In this document: positions 48,103 through 57,977 of the stretch, in pieces
How the letters are laid out: every line of letters begins with the position of its first letter
Numbering within the stretch: the stretch's first letter is position 1
Assembly: GCF_024349685.1 (NCBI RefSeq)
Contig: NZ_AP025944.1
Location: 1,866,001-1,930,000, forward strand
DNA from: Pseudomonas sp. LRP2-20
Lineage (GTDB): Bacteria; Pseudomonadota; Gammaproteobacteria; Pseudomonadales; Pseudomonadaceae
Direction of reading: 5' to 3'
Length of the DNA stretch: 64,000 nucleotides
Translations under genes and position numbers: made by a program
Notes under the pieces: model-generated
Seen by the model: the letters and a program-made list of their open reading frames with translations, nothing else
Told to the model about the DNA's origin: nothing
Databases searched by the model: none

Positions 48103-48876
48103 ATGACCGACCAAGCCTTTGCTCAGGCCGACCCGGAGTGGGTCGAACTGATCAGTCTGGCCCGTGAGTGGTTCAACGGCCCACTCGGGCAGCTGATGCT
48201 CAAGGAAGAGGAAAAACTGCTGGAAGAAGAGCTGGGGCGCTTCTTCGGTGGCTACCTCGTGCACTATGGCCCCTGTGCCGAGGCGCCGCCCAGCGCGCCA
48301 CAGGTGCAGCGCAACGTGCGCCTTGGCGCACCGCTGCCCGGGGTGGAAATCGTCTGCGAGGAACAGGCCTGGCCATTGAGCGAGCATGCCGCCGACGTGG
48401 TAGTGCTGCAGCATGGCCTGGACTTCAGCCTGTCGCCCCATGGCCTGCTGCGCGAGGCAGCCAGCGCGGTGCGCCCGGGCGGGCACCTGCTGATCGTCGG
48501 GATCAACCCCTGGAGCGGCTGGGGCGTGCGCCATTTCTTCAGCCATGGCGCCCTGCGCAAGGCACGCTGCATCTCGCCGTCACGGGTCGGTGACTGGCTC
48601 AACCTGCTGGGCTTCGCGCTGGAGAAACGCCGCTTCGGGTGCTATCGTCCGCCGCTCACTTCGCCGGCCTGGCAGCAACGCCTGGCAGGCTGGGAACGGA
48701 TGGCGGGGGGCTGGCAGTGTGCTGGCGGCGGGGTCTACCTGCTGGTGGCGCGCAAGATGGTGGTCGGCCTGCGGCCGTTGCGCCAGGTGCGCCGCGAGCC
48801 GATGGGCAAGCTGCTGCCGCTGCCGCTGGCCAAGGTCAACCGTAGCACCGCCAACCCGGATACCGAAAAGCACTGA
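48103..48876 (+). CDS. Class I methyltransferase-like protein
   Basis: Protein of 257 residues related to the SAM-dependent methyltransferase-11 group, syntenic with the gene between gloB and rnhA in P. aeruginosa. The second half of the Rossmann fold is clear ([40 protein letters not shown]). The glycine-rich SAM motif I expected after strand 1 is not visible; the region reads [20 protein letters not shown] binding is therefore uncertain. AGGGAGAG precedes the ATG. Function unknown. Confidence 0.82.
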   Translation: MTDQAFAQADPEWVELISLAREWFNGPLGQLMLKEEEKLLEEELGRFFGGYLVHYGPCAEAPPSAPQVQRNVRLGAPLPGVEIVCEEQAWPLSEHAADVVVLQHGLDFSLSPHGLLREAASAVRPGGHLLIVGINPWSGWGVRHFFSHGALRKARCISPSRVGDWLNLLGFALEKRRFGCYRPPLTSPAWQQRLAGWERMAGGWQCAGGGVYLLVARKMVVGLRPLRQVRREPMGKLLPLPLAKVNRSTANPDTEKH

Positions 48877-48889
48877 ACATGAGTGGTAC

Positions 48890-49336
48890 ATGAGCGATAG
48901 CGTCGAGATGTATACCGATGGCGCCTGCAAGGGCAACCCCGGCCCAGGCGGCTGGGGCGTCCTGCTGGTCTTCAAGGGCGTCGAGAAGGAACTGTGGGGC
49001 GGCGAGCGCGAAACCACCAACAACCGCATGGAACTGATGGCCGCGATCCAGGGGCTGATGGCGCTCAAGCGTGAATGCGACGTGGTGCTGACCACCGACT
49101 CGCAGTACGTGATGAAAGGCATCAACGAATGGATGGCCAACTGGAAGAAGCGCGGCTGGAAGACCGCGGCCAAGGAGCCGGTGAAGAACGCCGACCTGTG
49201 GCAGTTGCTCGACGAGCAGGTCAACCGCCACAAGGTCACCTGGAAGTGGGTGCGCGGGCACATCGGCCACCCCGGCAACGAACGTGCCGACCAGCTGGCC
49301 AACCGCGGCGTCGAGGAAGTGCGCGCCAAGCGTTGA
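48890..49336 (+). CDS. rnhA: Ribonuclease HI
   Basis: RNase HI, 148 residues, degrading RNA of RNA-DNA hybrids. All catalytic residues are at their standard numbers: Asp10 ([12 protein letters not shown]), Glu48 (TNNRMEL), Asp70 (LTTDSQYV), His124 (VRGHIGH) and Asp134 (ERADQLAN). Weak RBS (GAGTGG). It precedes dnaQ by 51 bp, the usual rnhA-dnaQ pairing, and a TACAAT at 49344-49349 may give dnaQ its own -10. Confidence 0.97.
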   Translation: MSDSVEMYTDGACKGNPGPGGWGVLLVFKGVEKELWGGERETTNNRMELMAAIQGLMALKRECDVVLTTDSQYVMKGINEWMANWKKRGWKTAAKEPVKNADLWQLLDEQVNRHKVTWKWVRGHIGHPGNERADQLANRGVEEVRAKR

Positions 49337-49387
49337 GCTGCGGTACAATCGTCGCCTTTGTAACTGATGCAAGTTGGAGCGCCCCGC

Positions 49388-50143
49388 GTGGAGCAGCAGC
49401 AAGATAAACGCCTGGTCATTCTCGATACCGAAACCACCGGCATGCCGGTCAGTGAAGGCCACCGGATCATCGAGATCGGCTGTGTCGAGGTCATGGGCCG
49501 GCGCCTGACCGGGCGGCACTTCCACGTCTATCTGCAGCCCGATCGCGAAAGTGACGAGGGCGCGATCAACGTCCACGGCATTACCGATGCGTTCCTGGTC
49601 GGCAAGCCACGCTTCGCCGATGTGGCCGAGGAGTTCTTCGAGTTCATCCAGGGCGCTACGCTGGTCATCCACAACGCGGCGTTCGACGTCGGCTTCATCA
49701 ACAACGAGTTCGCTTTGCTGGGGCAGAGCGACCGCGCCGACATTTCCAGGCACTGCACCATCCTCGATACGCTGTTGCTGGCCCGTGCCCGCCACCCTGG
49801 GCAGCGCAACAGCCTCGATGCGCTGTGCAAACGCTACGACATCGACAACTCCGGCCGTGAACTGCACGGCGCATTGCTCGACTCCGAGTTGCTGGCCGAC
49901 GTCTACCTGGCGATGACCGGTGGCCAGACCAGCCTGTCGCTGGCCGGGCACGGGGCCGAAGACAATGAGGGGCAGGGCAGCGGTGGCAGCGAGATCCGCC
50001 GCATCGTCGGGCGGGCGCCAGGGCGGGTGATCATGGCCAGTGCCGAAGAACTCGAGGCGCATGCCGAGCGGCTGGCGGCAGTGGCCAAGTCGGCGGGTGG
50101 GCCGTCGATGTGGCAAACCCTGACCGAGACACCGGCCAGCTGA
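49388..50143 (+). CDS. dnaQ: DNA polymerase III epsilon subunit
   Basis: Proofreading 3'-5' exonuclease subunit of the replicative polymerase, 251 residues. ExoI VILDTETTGMP, ExoII IHNAAFDVGFINNEF and ExoIII HGALLDSELLADVYL provide the DEDD-H site; the C-terminal part binds the alpha subunit. The GTG at 49388 is preferred because GGAG lies eight bases upstream; an ATG at 49367 would add seven residues. Confidence 0.94.
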   Translation: MEQQQDKRLVILDTETTGMPVSEGHRIIEIGCVEVMGRRLTGRHFHVYLQPDRESDEGAINVHGITDAFLVGKPRFADVAEEFFEFIQGATLVIHNAAFDVGFINNEFALLGQSDRADISRHCTILDTLLLARARHPGQRNSLDALCKRYDIDNSGRELHGALLDSELLADVYLAMTGGQTSLSLAGHGAEDNEGQGSGGSEIRRIVGRAPGRVIMASAEELEAHAERLAAVAKSAGGPSMWQTLTETPAS

Positions 50144-50157
50144 TCGGCAAGCCTGCA

Positions 50158-50208
50158 CCGGCCTACTACCCTCAATAGGACAACCAGTCCTGCGGAGGTA
50201 GTAGCCGG
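50158..50208 (+). promoter_or_regulatory. Hairpin covering the ldcA ribosome-binding site
   Basis: CCGGCCTACTACC (50158-50170) pairs with GGTAGTAGCCGG (50197-50208) over 12 bp with one bulged C; an inner hairpin AGGAC/GTCCT (50177-50191) stacks inside. The 3' arm begins within the GGAGG Shine-Dalgarno (50194-50198) and ends at the base before the ATG, so folding would hide the translation start. Confidence 0.55.
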
Positions 50209-52458
50209 ATGTACAAGGACCTCAAGTTCCCCATCCTCATCGTCCACCGTGCGATAAAGGCCGACAGCGTTGCCGGCGAGCGCATCCGTGGCATCGCCGA
50301 GGAACTGAGCCAGGACGGCTTCGCCATCATCAAGGCCGCCGACCACGCCGAAGCGCGCCTGGTCGCCACCACCCACCATGGCCTGGCCTGCATGCTGATC
50401 GCCGCCGAAGGCGTCGGCGACAACACCCACCTGCTGCAGAACATGGCCGAGCTGATTGGTCTGGCCCGGCTGCGAGCGCCGAACCTGCCGATCTTTGCCC
50501 TCGGCGAGCAGGTCACCCTGGAAAACGCCCCGGCCGAGGCCATGAGCGAGCTCAACCAGTTGCGCGGCATTCTCTACCTGTTCGAAGACACCGTGCCGTT
50601 TCTCGCTCGCCAGGTGGCACGCGCTGCGCACAATTACCTCGACGGCCTGCTGCCGCCGTTCTTCAAGGCACTGGTGCAGCATACTGCCCAGTCCAACTAC
50701 TCGTGGCACACGCCCGGCCACGGTGGGGGCGTGGCCTACCGCAAGAGCCCGGTAGGCCAGGCGTTTCACCAGTTCTTCGGTGAGAACACGCTGCGTTCGG
50801 ACCTGTCGGTCTCGGTGCCTGAGCTGGGTTCGCTGCTTGACCATACCGGCCCTCTGGCCGCTGCCGAGGCCCGCGCAGCGCGCAATTTCGGCGCCGATCA
50901 CACCTTTTTCGTGATCAATGGCACTTCCACCGCCAACAAGATCGTCTGGCACGCCATGGTCGGCCGTGACGACCTGGTATTGGTGGACCGCAACTGCCAC
51001 AAGTCAGTGGTCCACGCCATCATCATGACCGGCGCCATTCCCATCTACCTGTGCCCCGAGCGCAACGAACTGGGCATCATCGGCCCGATTCCGTTGAGTG
51101 AGTTCAGCCTTGAGTCAATCCAGGCCAAGGTGCAGGCCCACCCCTTGGCCAAGGGGCGTGAGCCGCGGATCAAGCTGGCGGTGGTGACCAACTCGACCTA
51201 CGACGGGCTTTGTTACAACGCCGGCATGATCAAGCAGGCGCTGGGCACCAGTGTCGAGGTGTTGCACTTCGATGAAGCCTGGTTCGCCTATGCGGCGTTC
51301 CACGAATTCTTTGAGGGTCGCTACGCCATGGGAACGGCCTGCAGCGCGGGTAGCCCACTGGTGTTCAGCACCCATTCGACGCACAAGCTGCTCGCGGCCT
51401 TCAGCCAGGCTTCGATGATTCACGTGCAGGATGGCGCCCAACGTCAGCTGGACCGTGACCGCTTCAATGAAGCCTTCATGATGCATATCTCCACTTCACC
51501 GCAATACAGCATTCTCGCCTCGCTCGACGTGGCTTCGGCCATGATGGAAGGCCCGGCTGGGCGTTCGCTGCTGCAGGAAATGTTCGATGAAGCCCTGAGT
51601 TTTCGTCGCGCTCTGGCCAACCTGCGCGAGCATATCGCGGCAGACGACTGGTGGTTCAGCATCTGGCAGCCGCCGGTGGCGGAGGGCATCCATCGGCTGG
51701 CCGTGCGCGACTGGTTGCTGCAACCGGGGGCAGGGTGGCACGGTTTTGCCGAGGTCAACGACGACTACGTACTGCTCGACCCGCTGAAGGTCACCCTGGT
51801 GATGCCCGGGCTCAGTGCCGGTGGGGTGTTGGGTGAGCATGGCATCCCCGCGGCCGTGGTCAGCAAGTTCCTCTGGGAGCGCGGGCTGGTAGTGGAAAAG
51901 ACCGGCCTGTACAGCTTTCTCGTGTTGTTCTCGATGGGTATCACCAAGGGCAAGTGGAGTACCTTGCTGACGGAGTTGTTGGAGTTCAAACGCCATTACG
52001 ACGGCAACAGCGCACTCAGTGCCTGCCTGCCCAGCGTGGTTGCCGTCGATGCTTCACGCTATCAAGGCCTGGGCCTGCGCGACTTGTGTGACCAGCTGCA
52101 TGACTGCTACCGCGCCAACGCTACGGCCAAGCAGCTCAAGCGGTTGTTCACGCGCCTGCCGGAAGTGGCCGTGAGCCCGGCGCGGGCGTATGACCAGATG
52201 GTGCGGGGAGAGGTGGAGGCGGTGCCGATCGAGGCCTTGCCGGGCCGGGTCGCGGCGGTGATGCTGGTGCCGTACCCGCCGGGGATTGCGCTGATCATGC
52301 CAGGTGAGCGGTTCACCGAAGCAACCCGCTCGATCCTCGACTATCTGGCGTTTGCCCGGGCGTTCAATAGCGGTTTTCCGGGTTTCGTTGCCGATGTGCA
52401 TGGCCTGCAGAACGATGGCGGCCAGTACACGGTGGACTGCATCAAGGAATGCGAATGA
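50209..52458 (+). CDS. ldcA: Lysine-type PLP decarboxylase
   Basis: Fold-type I Orn/Lys/Arg decarboxylase of 749 residues, full family length. N-terminal receiver-like wing domain, PLP domain from about 150 (YSWHTPGHGGGVAYRKSPVG, INGTSTANKIV), Schiff-base Lys393 in FSTHSTHKLLAAFSQ, and the C-terminal domain (LVPYPPGIALIMPGERF). Position after dnaQ equals that of P. aeruginosa ldcA, the lysine decarboxylase of lysine catabolism to cadaverine and 5-aminovalerate, which favours lysine; specificity cannot be read from sequence alone. A 5' hairpin hides the ribosome-binding site. Confidence 0.88.
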   Translation: MYKDLKFPILIVHRAIKADSVAGERIRGIAEELSQDGFAIIKAADHAEARLVATTHHGLACMLIAAEGVGDNTHLLQNMAELIGLARLRAPNLPIFALGEQVTLENAPAEAMSELNQLRGILYLFEDTVPFLARQVARAAHNYLDGLLPPFFKALVQHTAQSNYSWHTPGHGGGVAYRKSPVGQAFHQFFGENTLRSDLSVSVPELGSLLDHTGPLAAAEARAARNFGADHTFFVINGTSTANKIVWHAMVGRDDLVLVDRNCHKSVVHAIIMTGAIPIYLCPERNELGIIGPIPLSEFSLESIQAKVQAHPLAKGREPRIKLAVVTNSTYDGLCYNAGMIKQALGTSVEVLHFDEAWFAYAAFHEFFEGRYAMGTACSAGSPLVFSTHSTHKLLAAFSQASMIHVQDGAQRQLDRDRFNEAFMMHISTSPQYSILASLDVASAMMEGPAGRSLLQEMFDEALSFRRALANLREHIAADDWWFSIWQPPVAEGIHRLAVRDWLLQPGAGWHGFAEVNDDYVLLDPLKVTLVMPGLSAGGVLGEHGIPAAVVSKFLWERGLVVEKTGLYSFLVLFSMGITKGKWSTLLTELLEFKRHYDGNSALSACLPSVVAVDASRYQGLGLRDLCDQLHDCYRANATAKQLKRLFTRLPEVAVSPARAYDQMVRGEVEAVPIEALPGRVAAVMLVPYPPGIALIMPGERFTEATRSILDYLAFARAFNSGFPGFVADVHGLQNDGGQYTVDCIKECE

Positions 52459-52660
52459 TCTCGACGCCGGTCTGCGCCAGTTCGAAACGGTCTTCACCCA
52501 GATGATTGACGCGATCGCCGATGGCCAGGCGGTAGGTGGTGATCGGAGCACCCACTGCACTGCCGTCCGCTTGGAGGGTGGACTCCTGGAATTCGTGGAC
52601 GGGGTAGATGCGGCCTTCGGCGTCACGGGCGTGGAACTGGCCGACCATTACTGCTGCCAT
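52442..52660 (-). CDS. Small conserved protein of unknown function
   Basis: Protein of 72 residues: MAAVMVGQFHARDAEGRIYP, then EFQESTLQADGS, TTYRLAIGDRVNHLGEDRFE and ending GVEIIRIP. It reads like a small beta-rich cytosolic protein. Start at 52660 has AGAGG about 12 bases away; ATG 52648 is an alternative. Its 3' end overlaps the convergent ldcA end by 17 bp. Codon pattern looks genuine and family function is unknown to me. Confidence 0.6.
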   Translation of the reverse strand: MAAVMVGQFHARDAEGRIYPVHEFQESTLQADGSAVGAPITTYRLAIGDRVNHLGEDRFELAQTGVEIIRIP

Positions 52661-52818
52661 TTGGGGGGAAACCTCTGAATTACGTGGGAAATGTCTGCAG
52701 GGATAGACCGTGAAAGGCATCAGGAAGTTTTCCAAGGGTGGAAAAAAAACCAGGCCGCCGAGGAACGGTCATCTATAACTACTGACGTCTCTTTTCCCAG
52801 CAAAGGTTGGAAATCGCC

Positions 52819-53379
52819 ATGAGCCAGGTGTATTCGGTAGCGGTCGTCGTCGGCAGCTTGCGCAAGGACTCCTACAACCGCAAGGTGGCCCGCGCACTTT
52901 CGGAGCTGGCGCCGTCCAGCCTTGCCCTGAAGATCGTCGAAATCGGCGACTTGCCGCTGTACAACGAGGATGTCGAGGCCCAGGGCGTACCCGCGCCCTG
53001 GAAGCGCTTTCGCGATGAGATCCGCCACAGCGATGCGGTACTGTTCGTCACCCCGGAGTACAACCGCTCGGTACCGGGCTGCCTGAAGAACGCCATCGAC
53101 GTGGGCTCTCGGCCCTATGGGCAGAGCGCCTGGAGCGGCAAGCCGGCGGCGGTGGTGAGCGTCTCGCCAGGGGCCATTGGCGGGTTTGGCGCCAACCATG
53201 CCGTGCGCCAGTCGCTGGTGTTTCTGGACATGCCCTGCATGCAGATGCCCGAGGCCTACATCGGTGGTGCGGCGAGCCTGTTCGAGGACAGTGGCAAACT
53301 CAGCGACAAGACGCGGCCGTTCCTGCAGGGCTTCATCGACAAGTTCGCTTCCTGGGTGAAACTGAACCGGGCGGTCTGA
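52819..53379 (+). CDS. chrR: NAD(P)H-dependent FMN reductase ChrR
   Basis: Flavodoxin-like quinone/chromate reductase of 186 residues. I recognise the sequence as very close to P. putida ChrR, which reduces quinones and chromate with two-electron transfer and protects against oxidative stress. FMN-binding motifs are VGSLRKDSYNRKVARALS, FVTPEYNRSVPGCLKNAID and SVSPGAIGGFGANH. GGAAA lies just upstream of ATG 52819. Confidence 0.93.
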   Translation: MSQVYSVAVVVGSLRKDSYNRKVARALSELAPSSLALKIVEIGDLPLYNEDVEAQGVPAPWKRFRDEIRHSDAVLFVTPEYNRSVPGCLKNAIDVGSRPYGQSAWSGKPAAVVSVSPGAIGGFGANHAVRQSLVFLDMPCMQMPEAYIGGAASLFEDSGKLSDKTRPFLQGFIDKFASWVKLNRAV

Positions 53380-53503
53380 ACCGCCTGCCGGAGGATGCCC
53401 GGCCTGGCCTCGTCAGCTGTGTTCGCGGCATCCATTCCAGCTGAAGTGATACCGCTGGTTTCCAACAGTATTGGCACTCCTGAAGCTGATCGCTGGAGTG
53501 ACC

Positions 53504-56500
53504 ATGATCAACAATTCCGCGGCGGTGCGCTCGGTCGAAGATAAGATCGACGTCGCCACCAATGACTTCATTGGCGCAAGGCTGCCCGCCTGGTTGAGGC
53601 ATGCCCCTCACGCCCAGCTGGCAGCGTTACGTACTGCCTTCAAAACCCACCAGGCCAGCCAGGCACGCTTGCGTGGGCTCACCCTCAAGCTTGAACCTTT
53701 GGATGTATTCGCCGAAAAGCACCTCGAATCGTTATTGGCCAAGCCACTGCCCAAGGGGGTGGCGTTTTCAGCGCTCGAGTGGCTGGTGGTGACGCCCTGG
53801 GTCGGTAGGCTTGGCAGTAGCGACATGCAGCAGTTTGGTTACAGGGCTTTACGCAGCAACGGCGCCTTGAGGTTGATGAGCAACTTTGAGGCTGATGGCT
53901 CATTTTATGAAGGGTCTGGGCTGGTTGCGCCGGGGCACGATGAAGTGCTGTCGATCTCGGCGACGCAGATCGCGTCCGAGTGCCGCAAGCTGGATGCAGG
54001 TAAAAAATACCAGGAAAGGCTGGATGAAGTATTTGGCTCGGCCGCCCTGAGCATTCTGGCCGAGGACAAGCGTTCCGGTCTGGCCTTGGCCAGCAAGATT
54101 GCCGCGATGAAGGGCGATATATCAGCTGATGTCGAGGTCGCACTGCTGGAGATGACTCGCGAGCAGATACACCTCCAGCATTCGGGGCTGCGCGCTTATG
54201 GCGGAACATTGAAGGTGCTCGGTCAGGTGGCCAGCGATGGCATGCTTGTCCGCTTGCGCAATGTGGAGGGGCAGCAGACGGGGATCCTCCTCTATTTGCC
54301 AGGCGACCCGCTGCAGGCATTGCGCTATTTTGCTGATGAAGCGTCGTTGAACAGCACCCTGGTCACGTTGCTGCAAGGCGAAACCTATCACTCCTTTTTC
54401 TCCCAATTGATCAGCCTGCGCACCCGCGCCGATTTTGTCGAGCGGCTCGGCAAGCGTCTGAAAGACCCGAAGCCTGACCTTGAAATGCAAGGTATCGTGG
54501 TTGAAGGCAGTATCTTTGCAGCGCTGGCCAGTGGCCAAGTCAAGCGCACCAAGGACGATGCGCGGTTGCTGTTGGTGCCAACCGCCGAAGCCGACGCCCG
54601 AGCCGCCCGTGCCAGGCATGAGGCCTGGAAGTCAGCAGGCTTGAACCTGAGCAATCTGGCAGGGCTGTTTATCCCGGTGGTGGGGGCTGTGATGCTGGGG
54701 CAACTGGTGTTGCAGACCTTGGGCGATGTGTTCGAGGGCGCGCAGGACTGGTATGAGGGCCACCGCCATGAAGCCTTGGAGCATATGCTGGGTGTGGCTG
54801 AAGCGCTGGCGGCCACCACGGCGACCGTGATTGGCGTGAGTGTCGTGCGCAGTGCCCTGGTTGCTGCCATGGAGCCTGTCAATGTGAGAACTGGCGTTGC
54901 GCGCCTGTGGGACAACAGTCTCATGCCTTACGAGTCGGTACCTGAGAACATCGTCCTGCACCCCGATGGCCTGTATGGCGATGGCAAGCAGCGTTGGTTG
55001 CGCTGCGGTTCACGTTACTATGAAGTGCATCGGCCCGACCCAGAAGGCCCTTATCGGTTGCGTCACCAACGGCGTTCGGGGGCCTACGAGCCAATCGTGC
55101 TGCATAACGATGAGCGCTGCTGGCGGCCGATATGCGAACGGCCCTGGGAGTGGGATGACAGCAGCCGGATGCTCGATCGGCTGTGGCCACGCCACCCGAT
55201 GGTCGATGCCCAGCGAGCCGCGCAGATATTGAGCGTGGCAGGGGTCGATCAAGACGAACTGCGTGGCATCCTGATGGAAAACCGGGTACTGCCCGTCAAC
55301 CTGCGTGAGTCGCTACGCAGCTTTGAAGCAGACGAGCAGATCGAACGTTTCTTCGAGCATTTGCAGTACAAACGCCTTGATGAACAGGACGAGCAGTTAC
55401 TGGCTTGGTGCGAGGCATTACCCGATGTGGGCAAGGGCGTTGCACAAGTGCAGGCGGCAAAGCTGAAACTGCGTGGGCAGCTATACACACATCTGACGCG
55501 CCTGGAGTCTGTTGGCAATGAACCACTGCTGACGCTGCTGTACAAAGATTTCCCTGGTTTGGGAGGTGCGTTTGCCCAGCGGTTGGAAGCCGAGGCCGGC
55601 ACGGTTGAGCGCAATGAAGCGCTAAGGACTGGCAAGCTACCCCTGGCAATGGCGCGCAGAGCGGCTTCGTTACTGCGAGTGGCAAGGATCAGCAAGGCGT
55701 TGGCCGGGCTTTACCTGGCCAGCGCATATTCCACTGAAACCGGTGAGTTGATCTTCGCATTGATCAATCAACTGGGCCCGCAGACGCTCAACATCAACCT
55801 GCGTGAAGGTGAAGTGGACGGGCGCATAGTGGCCAGTCTGGTGGCGCAGGAGCAAGGGACGCCATTGCGGGAACTGGTACGCCAGGATGGACAGTTCAAT
55901 GCCTTCACCGGTGATGGCAGCACGCTTGCGCTTTCTGTCAACGACCCAGGGGATCTCTTCGAAGTCATCGCCGCCTTGTTGTCCCCCGCTCAGCAGGTTG
56001 AACTGGGAATTCAGGGGGACGAGCCGGTCAGTCAGACGCTACGGGCTCTTGCACTGGAGCAGTTGCCCGCAAGCCATGAGGAAATTGCACGTTTTCTGGA
56101 ATGGCCTGACCGGGAGCGCTGGCTCAACCCCGGGCAACGCCTGGAAGACGGTCGCGTCGGTTATCTGCTCAGCGGGCGCGGTGCAGGCCAGCGCAGGAGC
56201 TCCAGAGATGTGCTGCGAGAGGGTATGCGCCGGTATTTCCCGGGCTTGAGCGAGGCGCAAATCGATGCGGAACTGCACCGTTTGCTCGCAGGGCGGGCGT
56301 CGGCGTATGAACTCTTGCTTGGGCTGCAGCACGACCACGAGCAGCTGGAGAGGGCGCTGCAGCGCTGGCAAGGCAGCGAGCTCAACGATGCCCGGCGGCA
56401 GATCCGTGGACACGTTGTCCAGCGCCTGCGCAGGGCTTGGGCTGCACAGGCCGAGCCGGTGCCTGCGAATGATCGAGGTGTGGCAGGGCAACGCCTGACC

Positions 56501-57961
56501 TTGACCAACCTCAATATCACCACCCTGCCAGAGCTTCCGTTACAACTGGACTTCACCTACATCACCTCCTTGGTGGTAAGTGGTACGGCAATCACCGACG
56601 TGCCGGCGCAGTTCATCGGCACGTTCACCCACCTGCAGGTCCTGAACATGGCCGGCAATGGCTTGTTGCGCTTGCCAGCGGGCATCTCCTACCTCACCGG
56701 ACTGCGCGAGTTACGCCTGGCGCGTAACAATATTCGGCTGGATGCCGCAGCCCAGCAAGCATTGACCGGGCTGCCGCGCCTCACCCATCTCGACCTCAGT
56801 CAGAACCCCCTGGGTCAATTTGCAATGAAGTTCAATCATTTGCCCCATCTGGTCAGCCTTTATTTGCGCAACTGTCGCCTGGGTGCCTGGCCGACAGGGC
56901 TGGAGCTCTGTGGGTTCCTCGAGGTAGCAGACCTGCGCGACAACCAACTGCAGGCTGCCCCGGATGCCTTGCTGCAGATGCCTTATGAGTTTCGCCGTGT
57001 GATCCAGCTTGATGGCAACCCGATCAGCAGCGGGGCCGTGCAGCGCTTCTATGCATTGGAAAGCATCTCGGAAGAGCCCTATGAACTGCCCAGGTCGGCG
57101 GCCGCTGTTCGTCAATGGTGGGTCGGGGAGCACGCCGAGGCGCCGGGTAGTCGCAGCCAGCTGTGGAACAGGTTGCAGGCCACTGAGCAAGGGGCAAGGC
57201 TTGAGTCGCTGCTGGGCGACTTGATTGAATTCGCCGGTTTCAGTTGGCCGCAGTCGCACCTGCTCGAGCGGGGTTGGAGTGTGCTGGCCGAGAGGGAAAG
57301 CAATGCCGAATTCCGCCAGGAAATCGATGCGCTGATGGCGCAACCAATGGCCGACGATAATGCGGCCATCGAGCGCTTCAGCCAGTTGTCATTGCGCTTG
57401 CGCGTTGCGCGGGCCACTGGCCGAGTGGCTGTCGGCAGTGGTATCGAACTGTTGGAGCTGGGGCGGGCGCTGATGCGTCTGGACTTTCTCGATCAGCACG
57501 CTCGGCGGGAGGTCGCTCGGCGTTTAGCCTTGCGCAGCCGTGTAGACCGCACGGCCATTGTTCTGGGCTATCGGGTGCGTCTTCGCCAGCGTTTGAACCT
57601 GCCTGAACAGCCATTGGCAATGCGAGAGTCACAAGACGGCCGGATAACCGGTGAGCAGTTGCTCGAGGCCGTTCGCGCGTTACGTGAGATCGAAACCGAC
57701 GAGGCCCTGGCAGCCAGCCTGTGCCGCCGGTCGTTCTGGCAACGTTATGTGGCACTGGTGAATGCTGACGCCTTCAGTAACTTGACCCAACTGTATCAGC
57801 AACGGCTTAACCTGATCGAAGGGCAGCGCACGCAGTTGGGCGAGGCTGAGTACCGGTACCATCTTGACCTCTTGGACAACGAGCAGGATGCCGATACCCA
57901 TGCCTTGAGGTTGCAACTTACCTTGCAGGCCATTCGCAGCCTGGAGCGAAGCAGGGGCTGA
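53504..57961 (+). CDS. Giant DUF6543/LRR/NEL-like effector protein
   Basis: Protein of 1485 residues. N-terminal about 900 residues are of the DUF6543 type seen in Pseudomonas toxin-like proteins, with a hydrophobic stretch about 380-450 (LAGLFIPVVGAVMLGQLVLQ). Leucine-rich repeats follow at about 995-1185 (LQVLNMAGNGLLRLPAGIS, LTHLDLSQNPLGQF), then a C-terminal region aligned with NEL E3 ligases (about 1200-1485; WSVLAERESNAEFRQEIDAL, SFWQRYV). The catalytic Cys of the C-x-D motif appears replaced: PMADDNAAI has Ala1283; the only Cys of this region is 1407. GGAG precedes ATG 53504. No signal peptide; a secretion route is not evident. Host-directed or contact-dependent role is inference. Confidence 0.8.
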   Translation: MINNSAAVRSVEDKIDVATNDFIGARLPAWLRHAPHAQLAALRTAFKTHQASQARLRGLTLKLEPLDVFAEKHLESLLAKPLPKGVAFSALEWLVVTPWVGRLGSSDMQQFGYRALRSNGALRLMSNFEADGSFYEGSGLVAPGHDEVLSISATQIASECRKLDAGKKYQERLDEVFGSAALSILAEDKRSGLALASKIAAMKGDISADVEVALLEMTREQIHLQHSGLRAYGGTLKVLGQVASDGMLVRLRNVEGQQTGILLYLPGDPLQALRYFADEASLNSTLVTLLQGETYHSFFSQLISLRTRADFVERLGKRLKDPKPDLEMQGIVVEGSIFAALASGQVKRTKDDARLLLVPTAEADARAARARHEAWKSAGLNLSNLAGLFIPVVGAVMLGQLVLQTLGDVFEGAQDWYEGHRHEALEHMLGVAEALAATTATVIGVSVVRSALVAAMEPVNVRTGVARLWDNSLMPYESVPENIVLHPDGLYGDGKQRWLRCGSRYYEVHRPDPEGPYRLRHQRRSGAYEPIVLHNDERCWRPICERPWEWDDSSRMLDRLWPRHPMVDAQRAAQILSVAGVDQDELRGILMENRVLPVNLRESLRSFEADEQIERFFEHLQYKRLDEQDEQLLAWCEALPDVGKGVAQVQAAKLKLRGQLYTHLTRLESVGNEPLLTLLYKDFPGLGGAFAQRLEAEAGTVERNEALRTGKLPLAMARRAASLLRVARISKALAGLYLASAYSTETGELIFALINQLGPQTLNINLREGEVDGRIVASLVAQEQGTPLRELVRQDGQFNAFTGDGSTLALSVNDPGDLFEVIAALLSPAQQVELGIQGDEPVSQTLRALALEQLPASHEEIARFLEWPDRERWLNPGQRLEDGRVGYLLSGRGAGQRRSSRDVLREGMRRYFPGLSEAQIDAELHRLLAGRASAYELLLGLQHDHEQLERALQRWQGSELNDARRQIRGHVVQRLRRAWAAQAEPVPANDRGVAGQRLTLTNLNITTLPELPLQLDFTYITSLVVSGTAITDVPAQFIGTFTHLQVLNMAGNGLLRLPAGISYLTGLRELRLARNNIRLDAAAQQALTGLPRLTHLDLSQNPLGQFAMKFNHLPHLVSLYLRNCRLGAWPTGLELCGFLEVADLRDNQLQAAPDALLQMPYEFRRVIQLDGNPISSGAVQRFYALESISEEPYELPRSAAAVRQWWVGEHAEAPGSRSQLWNRLQATEQGARLESLLGDLIEFAGFSWPQSHLLERGWSVLAERESNAEFRQEIDALMAQPMADDNAAIERFSQLSLRLRVARATGRVAVGSGIELLELGRALMRLDFLDQHARREVARRLALRSRVDRTAIVLGYRVRLRQRLNLPEQPLAMRESQDGRITGEQLLEAVRALREIETDEALAASLCRRSFWQRYVALVNADAFSNLTQLYQQRLNLIEGQRTQLGEAEYRYHLDLLDNEQDADTHALRLQLTLQAIRSLERSRG

Positions 57962-57977
57962 GCGAGGCGTGCGAGAA

